Shown piece by piece: positions 26,056-33,514 of a stretch of 64,000 nt of DNA. The translations under genes and the position numbers were made by a program. Below the pieces are notes generated by a model. It was given only the letters and a program-made list of their open reading frames with translations. It was not told the DNA's origin and did no database searches. The stretch is from Rhizobium leguminosarum (lineage in GTDB: Bacteria > Pseudomonadota > Alphaproteobacteria > Rhizobiales > Rhizobiaceae). How positions within the stretch are numbered: the first letter of the stretch is position 1; every line of letters starts with the position of its first letter. The stretch covers positions 620,001 through 684,000 of the forward strand of contig NZ_CP016287.1 in NCBI RefSeq assembly GCF_001679785.1. Direction: 5' to 3'.

Positions 26056-26165
26056 AGAACAGGATGATTTTAGGCCAGGTCGGCCTGAAATCATCCTGTT
26101 CTAAATTAAAGAGTTGGAGCATGATGTGGTCCGAAAACGATCACACTTTACGGCATCATGCTCTA
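26056..26165. repeat. RIME-like double-palindrome element, copy B
   Basis: The first palindrome (26056-26102) has arms AGAACAGGATGATTT and AAATCATCCTGTTCT. The second (26117-26163) has arms GAGCATGATG and CATCATGCTC. Its right end supplies the stop codon of the small minus-strand gene that follows. It is closely similar to copy A. Confidence 0.8.
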
Positions 26166-26423
26166 ATCGTAGAGCTCTCCATGACCAATCTGCTCCCAGG
26201 CGGGTGCATCGCTGATTGAGGGGTCGTCGGCCGGATCGGGATCTCTCTTGTTGGCATCGCTCAGAAACTGCGCGGCCTTCAGGAGCGCCGCGGTTATCTC
26301 CTCGGAGCCCCATCCGGCTTCATTGGCGGCTGCAATCAGCCTTTCCAAAGCATCGCGCGCGGCTGCGGTCGCCTCTTCGAAGCGCTGCGCGGGAAATTCG
26401 GTCTTCGGTGGTGGAAAGGTCAT
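26163..26423 (-). CDS. Small hypothetical protein (86 aa)
   Basis: An acidic, Ala-rich 86-residue soluble protein with a helical core (RFEEATAAARDALERLIAAANEAGWGSEEITAALLKAAQFL) and a disordered acidic tail. ATG 26423 follows a strong GGAGGGAA site. The stop lies inside RIME-like copy B, so the element may have shaped the C-terminus. No recognised domain; similar short proteins are common in rhizobia. Confidence 0.6.
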   Translation of the reverse strand: MTFPPPKTEFPAQRFEEATAAARDALERLIAAANEAGWGSEEITAALLKAAQFLSDANKRDPDPADDPSISDAPAWEQIGHGELYD

Positions 26424-26557
26424 CGGCGTTCCCTCCATGTGTCTGGCTGTTGGGGGATGAACGCAGGCCGCGGGAAATGGATGCACGGCAATGGTGATTT
26501 AACCCGCGGAAGCCAGTTCGGATCCGACCGAAAAGGGTCGACGATGTCTTTCCCGCG

Positions 26558-26788
26558 TCAGATGACGGTTTGCAATAGAAACGGAGAGCGCTCCACTGGA
26601 CGCTGGGCAAGAATCCTCAGCATTGCGGGGCCTTGTATGCCAGCCGTCGTGCGCGAACGACCGTCGTGATAGACCACGGTCATGACCTGATTGAGAAAAT
26701 CGTACCTGATCTGTGCGATCGTTCGGGTGTGAACCGGAAAAACGAATTCGTCGGGGCCAATTTCCAGCCCGGTGGCTTTCAAGGTCAT
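26558..26788 (-). CDS. Small hypothetical protein, KTSC-like (76 aa)
   Basis: A 76-residue protein whose central part (IAQIRYDFLNQVMTVVYHDGRSRTTAG) resembles the beta-strand pattern of KTSC domains. The lysyl-tRNA synthetase C-terminal-like signature is weak. The start follows GAGG by 8 nt. Monocistronic; no function assigned. Confidence 0.5.
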   Translation of the reverse strand: MTLKATGLEIGPDEFVFPVHTRTIAQIRYDFLNQVMTVVYHDGRSRTTAGIQGPAMLRILAQRPVERSPFLLQTVI

Positions 26789-26967
26789 CGCGATGCCTCA
26801 GCAACAATAGAAATTTCGGCCCGACCGATGGCCTGAGCCCAACGGCGCCTATCAAGCACATATTGCTGCGACGGTCGCGTGACATCGGCGTGACACGCAG
26901 AATCGAGATAATCAAATACAGGCCACGGGTCTCGTAAGCCGTCGGTCCGAAGCCTGGCGATTAGCCG

Positions 26968-27216
26968 TCAGTGCAACGTTCTGCAGATTGCGTGCACGTG
27001 GGCACCTTTTAGTGAATATCCGACCGAGCGTACCAGCGAGCGGACGGCCTCGTCCACGTTGAAAACAACGTCTCCGAGTCGCTCAATCTCATAGTCGAGC
27101 TCGTACACTTCTACCTCGTCAAACTCTTCACTCTGCAGCATCCGCCGCATCGCCTCGATCAGACGCTCCGTCTGCCCAACGATATCAAGTGCACTTCTCA
27201 CGATTATATCGAACAT
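26968..27216 (-). CDS. Small hypothetical helical protein (82 aa)
   Basis: An 82-residue, mostly helical acidic protein (ALDIVGQTERLIEAMRRML; EVEVYELDYEIERLG). ATG 27216 follows GAGGGATTAC; the ATG at 27249 is upstream of that site and less likely. No recognised domain. It lies in a run of small minus-strand genes. Confidence 0.55.
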   Translation of the reverse strand: MFDIIVRSALDIVGQTERLIEAMRRMLQSEEFDEVEVYELDYEIERLGDVVFNVDEAVRSLVRSVGYSLKGAHVHAICRTLH

Positions 27217-27279
27217 GTAATCCCTCGCTGATGATGAAGCGTCGGGCATATTGATGATTCTCGCAATCCTGAAATCTTG

Positions 27280-27696
27280 TCAGACCCGATCGCGGACCGA
27301 GTCATAGAGATCCCGCAATTCGTCCAGTGCCGACCGATAGCGATAGCGCCGCGGCGGCTCTGCACGACGTCCGGCGAAGATAAGCGCAAACGCGCCACAT
27401 ACAGCCGCCACCACGACCAATGTCGAGACTGGATGACGCTTCACCGCCGCCTGCGTCTGGCGCATTGCGTCGTCGGCATTCTCCTTGGCCGATCGGGCGG
27501 CAGTGGCCACCCGCTGCTGGAGCGCGTCGATTTGTTTTCGCAGCGCGCTCAGGTCTTCGTGCAGATCAGACTCTGCCTGCCGTGGAATGCCGACGGAGGC
27601 GGTATTTGTATCAATGATGGCCTTCGGCACGGGTTCCCCAATTTTGGCTCCCTTGGTGTCGAGTGTTTTCGTTTCTGTGCTCTTGCGGGGCGGCAT
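27280..27696 (-). CDS. DUF883/ElaB-YqjD-like membrane-anchored protein
   Basis: The 138-residue protein has a charged helical N-terminal region (DLHEDLSALRKQIDALQQRVATAARSAKENADDAMRQTQAAV). A C-terminal transmembrane helix (HPVSTLVVVAAVCGAFALIFAG) and a basic tail follow, as in ElaB/YqjD proteins that tether ribosomes to the membrane in stationary phase. ATG 27696 sits 8 nt after AAGGAG; an ATG 6 nt upstream is too close to that site. Its place among stress-type genes fits. Confidence 0.7.
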   Translation of the reverse strand: MPPRKSTETKTLDTKGAKIGEPVPKAIIDTNTASVGIPRQAESDLHEDLSALRKQIDALQQRVATAARSAKENADDAMRQTQAAVKRHPVSTLVVVAAVCGAFALIFAGRRAEPPRRYRYRSALDELRDLYDSVRDRV

Positions 27697-27737
27697 GATC
27701 ATTCTCCTTCCTAGTCTCTCAAGCGGAAACTGCTCGT

Positions 27738-28028
27738 TTAGTCGTCGTCGAGCGAGAAAACCGGGCGGTAATGGCGCTGCGCGATAAGCAGGCTCCGGTC
27801 GGGTCGGATGACGTAGATCTCCTCGACCTGGCGTCCCCACTGATCTGTGAAGGTGTGAGGGAAGGAAGAACCCGCGGGCGATTTCGTCAACTTCGTGCGA
27901 GGCTGGCCATTATACGTGATGCTGCCGGGAATGGGCGCCAGTCCTGCCGACGAATAACTGCCTGCGCTGGTCGTGCAGCCTGTCAGCACAAGCGCAAAAA
28001 CCAGCCAAAATCCTATGCTCCGCTTCAT
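27738..28028 (-). CDS. Small lipoprotein
   Basis: This 96-residue protein has a lipoprotein signal peptide with lipobox LTGC (cleavage before Cys17). The mature part includes FTDQWGRQVEEIYVIRPDRSLLIAQRHYRPVFSLDDD. ATG 28028 follows GGAGGGATCG. A stress-type promoter is found 54-78 bp upstream. Homologous small lipoproteins occur in rhizobia without known function. Confidence 0.7.
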   Translation of the reverse strand: MKRSIGFWLVFALVLTGCTTSAGSYSSAGLAPIPGSITYNGQPRTKLTKSPAGSSFPHTFTDQWGRQVEEIYVIRPDRSLLIAQRHYRPVFSLDDD

Positions 28029-28081
28029 CGATCCCTCCAACTGCCTCGTCTTCGCGCGGCACTCGCTTTTATCGTCAATGT

Positions 28082-28106
28082 AACAGGGGACGACAGACAT
28101 AGTTCC
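28082..28106 (-). promoter_or_regulatory. EcfG-type promoter candidate of the small lipoprotein gene
   Basis: On the minus strand GGAAC (28106-28102), 16-bp spacer, TGTT (28085-28082). One -10 base departs from CGTT. Confidence 0.5.
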
Positions 28107-28191
28107 AGAATTTGGTCGGAGACATCAGTGCAGGCGAGACTTCGGCCCGAAACCGGAACGACCGCGCCATCGCGTCGCCGCCGGCCTTGCG

Positions 28192-28545
28192 ATGCTGGGG
28201 CTGATGCAGCAGCTGACGATCAACAGCGCCTCGATCCGCTTCGACGATGCCTCGATCACCAAGAAGGCGCTCGATTATGCCGGCTCGCAGCAGGGCGTGA
28301 CGGGCGACCAACTGGCGCAATCGCTGAAAGGTCTCGTCCCGATGATGATGGCGCAGCTCAACATGCCCGAGCTGCAAAACCAGGTGGCTGCTGCCGTCAA
28401 CACTTATCTCGACGGACTGAAAAGCCTGACGATCAGCGCCGCGCCGGAAAAGCCGGTTCCCGTCCCGATGATCATCGGCGCGGCCATGGGGGCACCGAAC
28501 ACCATTCCTTCAGTACTTGGCGTCATGGTCACGGCGAACGACTGA
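28192..28545 (+). pseudogene. C-terminal remnant of a larger protein, or short hypothetical gene
   Basis: The 117-residue frame (MLGLMQQLTINSASIRFDDASITKKALDYAGSQQ...) has an ordinary domain-like composition and ends cleanly with a conserved-looking PVPMIIGAAMGAPNTIPSVLGVMVTAND tail. There is no ribosome-binding site before ATG 28192, and the same frame continues open upstream (RVAAGLAMLG...). It therefore looks like the 3' part of a longer gene whose 5' part was lost, with the adjacent lipoprotein promoter now abutting it. A functional short gene cannot be excluded. Confidence 0.45.
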
Positions 28546-28709
28546 CTATTCGCAGAGGCGTTTCACGAATGCCGGCTGCCGGAGGCGGGTTTCGCCAACC
28601 TCTGCATCCCTTTTCTGGGAAATCAGGGTGACATCCAAGCCGACGAAAGGTGTCCACCACCTCTAGCCATTCCAGGAGAAGTGCGAAGCGGGTTTTCCCG
28701 CGAAAGGCT

Positions 28710-28871
28710 CTAAAACTCGTCGCTGCGACGCTTCACGGCGTGCTTCAACGCCACCATATGCCTTCGCCGCTCCAGCATATAATCGGCATATCCGACGCAG
28801 ATGAACAGCAGTGTCGGGCCGGCGTAGATGATGATCAGAGCCAATGCGATAAGGATGAATGCGCTCGTCAT
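28710..28871 (-). CDS. Very small membrane protein (53 aa)
   Basis: MTSAFILIALALIIIYAGPTLLFICVGYADYMLE followed by a basic tail (RRRHMVALKHAVKRRSDEF) gives one or two transmembrane helices. ATG 28871 follows GGAAAACAAGACC; ATG 28886 is an alternative. No family recognised. The 195 bp upstream, to malQ, shows no clear promoter or gene. Confidence 0.45.
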   Translation of the reverse strand: MTSAFILIALALIIIYAGPTLLFICVGYADYMLERRRHMVALKHAVKRRSDEF

Positions 28872-29066
28872 GGTCTTGTTTTCCATCAATATTGGTCGCC
28901 GCATCTGAAGCGGCGAAAGCGGACGGGTCCTCATCTCGGCAATGCCTGTCCCCATTCCTTCAAAATTCGCCGGCTTCCTATTCGTTCCCTGCGCGAAGCG
29001 ATTTCCATATGCGCGGCAGGCCCTATCGAACGACAATGATGAAGCGGGCGGCTCGCCCTGCCTTTA

Positions 29067-30932
29067 TCACTCCCGCGGACGTTCCTCCCGCATTGCCGCC
29101 GTCACGCTTTTGAGCAGCGGGCTCGACAACAGATCCGCGAGCAAAACCGATAGTTTCGGCTTCCAGTTCGGATAGCTGTCGCTGGTGCCTGGCACATTGG
29201 TTGGCCTTTTTTCGTCGGTGAGATCGGCGAGACGGACCGCGGAGAGAAGCGAGGGCGTCCTGGCGATGAAGCGATAGGCGCTGACGGTCAATTCCCTCAG
29301 CGTCTCCTCGCTTGCCCGCGTTTGGGAAAGCCTGGCCGGCAGGTCGAGGCCGGCAGACTTCAGCGCCGCCTTCAGGTTCCTCCGCTCGCGCTTGCGGTCT
29401 TCGAGATGTTTTTCGGTGAGATCGGGCGGCACGATGCCATGGTCGCACCGGGCCTGAATGTCGGCGCCGCGCCACCAGCCGGCAAGGGTCTGGTGGTCGT
29501 GCGTCGAAATGCAGGCCAAAGCCAGGACGGGATAGACGTCCGCCGGCTTGAAGCCCTTTTCGTCCTGTTCATAGGAAAGGATGCGGTAGGAGAGAATGTG
29601 GGCCGCCGCCAGATCGTCCTGCAATCCCTTGGGGATCAGTCCCAGGTCTTCTCCGATGACGAGGCACCGATGCTCGGCGGACACTTCTGCGAGGATCTGC
29701 AGAAGCCGATCCGCGGGATAACGGACATAGGCGCCGCCGTCCGGCCTGCTGCCCAATGGCACCAGGAAGAGGCGGCGAAGCGCTGCGGCGTGGTCGATGC
29801 GGATCGCGCCCGCATATCGCATGGCAGCGCTGACCATGCGCCGGAAAGGCGACATTTCTCCTGCCGCGATCGCGGAAGGCAGATATCCGGCAAGGTGCCA
29901 GTCCTGCCCGTCGACGGCGAATGGATCGGGTGGGCTGCCGATGGTGGCCTTCGAGACATAGGTATCCGGCTCGCTCCATGTCGCCGAGCCGTCGACCGCC
30001 TCCCCGACGGCAAGATCGAGATAGAGCCCGATCCGCAGGCCGGCCTTCCGCGCCCGGTCCGCCGCCTGCATCAGCTGCCGATGGGCGAGCCATTGCAGCC
30101 ACATGTGGAAACAAACATCGTCCGCGTGTCCGCGCTCGAATTCGGCGACGGCGGCGCTGTCGAAGCGCTGCAAATCGGCTGGCCACCCCTGCCAGCCGGC
30201 GCCCGCCCCGCGCTCGACCATGGAAAACGAGAGGCATTCGAAAAGCGCATGCAGCCGCAGGCTGTTACCGCCTAGCGTGATGAAGGCGTCGAAATCGGCC
30301 GGATCATAGGCGTCGTCGATCACGCTGCGCCGTCGCCAGGCCGGCCAGAGATCGCGCAGGGCCCTCAGCTTGATCTGTGCGACGCCGGCGTAGTCGACGA
30401 GATCGGTTTGGCGAAGGCTTGCCAATTGTCGTTCGAGTTCGGGACTGCAGGCAAAACCCGGCAGCCGGTCGACCGCGATATAGAGCGGGTTGAGATGCTG
30501 GCGGCTCGCGGGCTCATAGGGGCTGCAACGGTCTGGATCGGCGAGAAACGGCGCGTGAAGCGGGGTGAGGCCGATGAAATCGGCGCCCAGCGATCCCGCG
30601 AGATCCGCCATATCGGACAGATCCTCGAAGTCTCCTATGCCCCAGTTGCGCGCCGAACGAAGCTCGTAAAGCTGCAGGCTCACGCCCCAGACGCGCGTGC
30701 CGGAAAGGAAATCGGGCAGAAATGACCTGGCGATCTTCTTAGCCGCCGGCTTGGACTCCCGCCGCGGCGCGCCGTTCTCGGGATCGGCCGTTCTCAGCAA
30801 GTCGATCTTTAGTGCCGAGAGGATCTTGCGCTTGGTCTCGCCTGATATCGCCACCTCCCGATTGTCGGGACTGGGCCTCGTCAGGCTGATGCCGTGCCGG
30901 CGGGCGAGCTTGTCGAGCTCAGCAGATTTCAT
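29067..30932 (-). CDS. malQ: 4-alpha-glucanotransferase (amylomaltase)
   Basis: The 621-residue GH77 enzyme transfers maltodextrin chains. It shows the GH77 entry motif GVSLQLYELRSARNWGIGDF near residue 82, PYEPASRQHLNPLYI near 139, the nucleophile segment AIRIDHAAALRRLF near 376, the acid/base segment VIGEDLGLIPKGL near 430, and STHDHQTLAGWW near 478. It lies 29 bp after treZ in the same direction, so the two should be cotranscribed. It would adjust maltodextrin length for trehalose synthesis or glycogen turnover. Confidence 0.93.
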   Translation of the reverse strand: MKSAELDKLARRHGISLTRPSPDNREVAISGETKRKILSALKIDLLRTADPENGAPRRESKPAAKKIARSFLPDFLSGTRVWGVSLQLYELRSARNWGIGDFEDLSDMADLAGSLGADFIGLTPLHAPFLADPDRCSPYEPASRQHLNPLYIAVDRLPGFACSPELERQLASLRQTDLVDYAGVAQIKLRALRDLWPAWRRRSVIDDAYDPADFDAFITLGGNSLRLHALFECLSFSMVERGAGAGWQGWPADLQRFDSAAVAEFERGHADDVCFHMWLQWLAHRQLMQAADRARKAGLRIGLYLDLAVGEAVDGSATWSEPDTYVSKATIGSPPDPFAVDGQDWHLAGYLPSAIAAGEMSPFRRMVSAAMRYAGAIRIDHAAALRRLFLVPLGSRPDGGAYVRYPADRLLQILAEVSAEHRCLVIGEDLGLIPKGLQDDLAAAHILSYRILSYEQDEKGFKPADVYPVLALACISTHDHQTLAGWWRGADIQARCDHGIVPPDLTEKHLEDRKRERRNLKAALKSAGLDLPARLSQTRASEETLRELTVSAYRFIARTPSLLSAVRLADLTDEKRPTNVPGTSDSYPNWKPKLSVLLADLLSSPLLKSVTAAMREERPRE

Positions 30933-30961
30933 CGTTCGATCGCCTTCCTGTCAGCACGCCG

Positions 30962-32722
30962 TCACGCCTCGCCGATGCTCCAGATCACCGTCCAGGGCGC
31001 AAGATCGCCACCATCGCCGCCGCCGAGATGAAAGATCGTCTCGCCGTCGCTTCGCTGCGAGACGAGCGGTGCCGCTTCCGCGCCGAGGTTGGCGTGCAGA
31101 TGAAGATGCCGGTTTTGCGCCAGGGTCCAATCCACCGCGAGCGCGCTTCCCGCCGAGCGATAGACCGCGTTCCCGGCGCCAGCGCCTTTCAGCAAAGGCA
31201 CGATCCTGCGGTGCCGGAGGTCGAGAAGCGCCCTGTAAAAATCAAGGACCTCGGAAGAGGCGAGTTTCGACCAGTCCAGCTTGGCGGCGGCGAAGGTCGA
31301 TGGCGCCGTCGGGTCGAGAAGGTCGTCGGCGTCGAAGCCCGGGAGACGGGAAAGCTCCTCGCGACGGCCTTTCCTGACCTTCTCGTTCAGATCCTCGTCG
31401 AAATCGCAGAAGAAGGGGAAAGGCTCTTTGGCACCCCATTCCTCCCCCATGAACAGCATCGGGATCTCGGGCGCCAGCAGGTAGATGGCGGCGACAGCCT
31501 TGACAACATCAGCCGGGCTCGAAACCAGAACCCGATCCCCCAGCGCCCTGTTGCCGATCTGGTCATGGTTCTGGATGAAGGAAATGAAAGCGGTGGGCGG
31601 GAGATGGCCGCTCGGCCTGCCGCGGCTTGCGCCGCGGTAGGGCATGTGTTCCCCCTGAAAGACGAAGCCTTCCGCCAGCGCCCGGCCGAGCTTGCCGGCG
31701 TCACCGGCGTAATCGGCATAATAGCCGAAGGTTTCGCCGGTGGCGGTGATATGCAGCACATGGTGTACGTCGTCGTTCCACTGGGCGGTGAACAGCTTGA
31801 CTTCCCCGTTTTCGTCACGCGTCAACAGGTCGCTGTCGTTCTCCTCGTTTTCGACGATCAGGTGAACATGCCGGTCGCCGGCCGCGTCCCTGACGCGGCG
31901 GGCAAGCGCGTGAAGCAGATGCTCGGCGCTGTCGTCCTTGATGGCGTGGACGGCATCGAAGCGGAAACCGTCGAGTCTGAACTCGGTGATCCAGTAAATG
32001 GCGTTCTCGATGATGAATTCGCGGATCACCTCCGATCCGTCGCCGTCGTAATTGATGCCGTTGCCCCAGGGCGTCTTGTGATGGTCGGTAAAGAGCGGCG
32101 CATAGGAGGGGATATAGTTCCCGTCAGGCCCGAAGTGATTGTAGACCACGTCCAGGAAAACCGAGATGCCGCGCTGATGCGCTGCGTCCACCAGCGCCAT
32201 GAAATCTTCCGGCCGGCCATAGCTGCTGTCCGGAGCATAGGGAAGCACGCCATCATAACCCCAGCTGTAACGCCCGGGAAATTCACTAAGCGGCATGATC
32301 TGCAGTGCCGTAACACCCAGCGCCTGCAGATGGTCGAGCCGCTCGATCGCTGCCTTGAACGTACCCTCCGGCGTGAAGCAGCCGATATGCATCTCGTAGA
32401 TCACCATCTCTTCCCAAGGCCGTCCCGTCCAGTCGCTCGTCTTCCAGCGATAGAGGGAAAGGTCGACCACTTCGCTCGGCCCGTGCACATCCTGCGGCTG
32501 AAACCGCGAGGCGGGATCGGGAATTTCAAGACCGTCCGGCAGGACGAAGCGGTAACGCGTGCCGGGACGAGCGTCGGCGACCGTATAATGATGCCAGCCG
32601 CCTTCGACCGCCTGCATCGGCCGCGGATCAGCGCCTTCGAGATCCAGCGACACGCTTTCATGCAAGGGAGCCCAGAGGCGAAACAGAATGCCCTTTTCGG
32701 TGAATGCGGGGCCGAACGTCAT
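30962..32722 (-). CDS. treZ: Malto-oligosyltrehalose trehalohydrolase
   Basis: The 586-residue GH13 enzyme has an N-terminal E-set domain (GILFRLWAPLHESVSL), then the alpha-amylase barrel: DVVYNHFGPDGNY, GFRFDAVHAI (nucleophile Asp), LIVENEENDSD (acid Glu) and FIQNHDQIGNRALGDR. The YEMHIGCFTPEGTF and EWGAKEPFPFFCDF stretches are characteristic of TreZ. It releases trehalose from malto-oligosyltrehalose. The partner synthase treY is not in the window. The start MTFGPAF at 32722 has a poor ribosome site, and an earlier in-frame start is possible. Confidence 0.9.
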   Translation of the reverse strand: MTFGPAFTEKGILFRLWAPLHESVSLDLEGADPRPMQAVEGGWHHYTVADARPGTRYRFVLPDGLEIPDPASRFQPQDVHGPSEVVDLSLYRWKTSDWTGRPWEEMVIYEMHIGCFTPEGTFKAAIERLDHLQALGVTALQIMPLSEFPGRYSWGYDGVLPYAPDSSYGRPEDFMALVDAAHQRGISVFLDVVYNHFGPDGNYIPSYAPLFTDHHKTPWGNGINYDGDGSEVIREFIIENAIYWITEFRLDGFRFDAVHAIKDDSAEHLLHALARRVRDAAGDRHVHLIVENEENDSDLLTRDENGEVKLFTAQWNDDVHHVLHITATGETFGYYADYAGDAGKLGRALAEGFVFQGEHMPYRGASRGRPSGHLPPTAFISFIQNHDQIGNRALGDRVLVSSPADVVKAVAAIYLLAPEIPMLFMGEEWGAKEPFPFFCDFDEDLNEKVRKGRREELSRLPGFDADDLLDPTAPSTFAAAKLDWSKLASSEVLDFYRALLDLRHRRIVPLLKGAGAGNAVYRSAGSALAVDWTLAQNRHLHLHANLGAEAAPLVSQRSDGETIFHLGGGDGGDLAPWTVIWSIGEA

Positions 32723-32770
32723 TTTGGTCAAGGGAAAGCCTTCGATGAAATTGGGATGGGATTTGGGTAA

Positions 32771-32807
32771 CTTTTGCGGGAGCAAAAAGTTTCGTCCGCC
32801 AGCGGAC
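32771..32807. terminator. Two adjacent hairpins between parE and treZ
   Basis: CTTTTGC-GGGA-GCAAAAAG (32771-32789) is an AT-flanked stem, and GTCCGC-CA-GCGGAC (32794-32807) is a perfect 6-bp stem. They lie downstream of parE on the minus strand and upstream of treZ, and may end the parDE transcript. Confidence 0.4.
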
Positions 32808-32865
32808 ACGCGAAAGCGGCCGCCGGCATCAGGTGACGATATTCACCGGAACATAGAAGGTTAGG

Positions 32866-33156
32866 TCAATCGAGCCAGGTCGTGGGCTCGCGCATCCCGT
32901 GGACAACGACGACAATTTCGGCGCCGTAATTGGTGGGTTCATAGATGGCGATATAACGCCCCTCCATAATCAGGCGGGCGACGGGGCTGATTTCCGGGCG
33001 CGCAGGCCCCATTTCGGGATGAGCAGCGACCAGTTCGAACTTGTCGAAAAGCTTTTGCAGGAGCCTGTCGGCAGCCGGTTCATTGTGAACGGCGATATTG
33101 CGCCAGATATCGCGCATCTGGCGCTGGGCACGCGGAGTCAACTTATATTTAGCCAC
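32866..33156 (-). CDS. parE: ParE-family toxin of a type II toxin-antitoxin pair
   Basis: The 96-residue RelE/ParE-fold protein (YKLTPRAQRQMRDIWRNIAVHN; ELVAAHPEMGPARPEI; GRYIAIYEPT...VVVVHGMREP) has the usual length and pattern. ParE toxins inhibit gyrase; RelE relatives cut mRNA. It overlaps the upstream antitoxin gene by 8 nt, so expression is coupled. Confidence 0.88.
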   Translation of the reverse strand: MAKYKLTPRAQRQMRDIWRNIAVHNEPAADRLLQKLFDKFELVAAHPEMGPARPEISPVARLIMEGRYIAIYEPTNYGAEIVVVVHGMREPTTWLD

Positions 33157-33406
33157 GAGCTGCGCGTTCTGCTTTCAGCTCTTGCAGGAAGGCCGTAGGA
33201 TCAATCTCTTCGGGTTCGCCGCTGGCTTTGCCCTCGGCATATTCCCGCTTGAGTTTTTCCAGTTCAAGCGCACGAATTTCCTCCCGCTGTTCCAGCAAGC
33301 GGAGGCTATCGCGCATGACTTCGCTGGCGCTGGCATAGCGCCCGCTTTCAACAAGCTCACGGACAAAGCCTTCATAGCGAGGCCCGATATTATAGCTGGA
33401 CGGCAT
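33149..33406 (-). CDS. parD: ParD-family antitoxin
   Basis: The 85-residue CopG/ParD-type antitoxin has a ribbon-helix-helix N-terminus (VRELVESGRYASASEVMRDSLRLLEQRE) and a charged C-terminal tail that would wrap the toxin. ATG 33406 follows AAAGG by 8 nt; ATG 33421 is an alternative. An inverted repeat just upstream is the likely autoregulatory operator. Confidence 0.88.
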   Translation of the reverse strand: MPSSYNIGPRYEGFVRELVESGRYASASEVMRDSLRLLEQREEIRALELEKLKREYAEGKASGEPEEIDPTAFLQELKAERAARG

Positions 33407-33431
33407 GGCAATACCTTTCATCGAGGCAATA

Positions 33432-33448
33432 TTATCAGTTTTTGATAA
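33432..33448. promoter_or_regulatory. Inverted repeat, likely ParD operator
   Basis: TTATCA-GTTTT-TGATAA is a perfect 6-bp inverted repeat 26 bp upstream of the parD start, in an AT-rich stretch suited to a promoter. Confidence 0.55.
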
Positions 33449-33514
33449 CCCGGACAAATAAAACAGACGGCACCACCTTGACTGCGACCAGAAATTGCCG
33501 CGGCACTTCGACCC

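Noticed and set aside
27771..28631. Plus-strand 286-codon frame
   Set aside because: It runs antisense through the lipoprotein gene and out of frame through the remnant at 28192; the composition is Arg-rich without domains.
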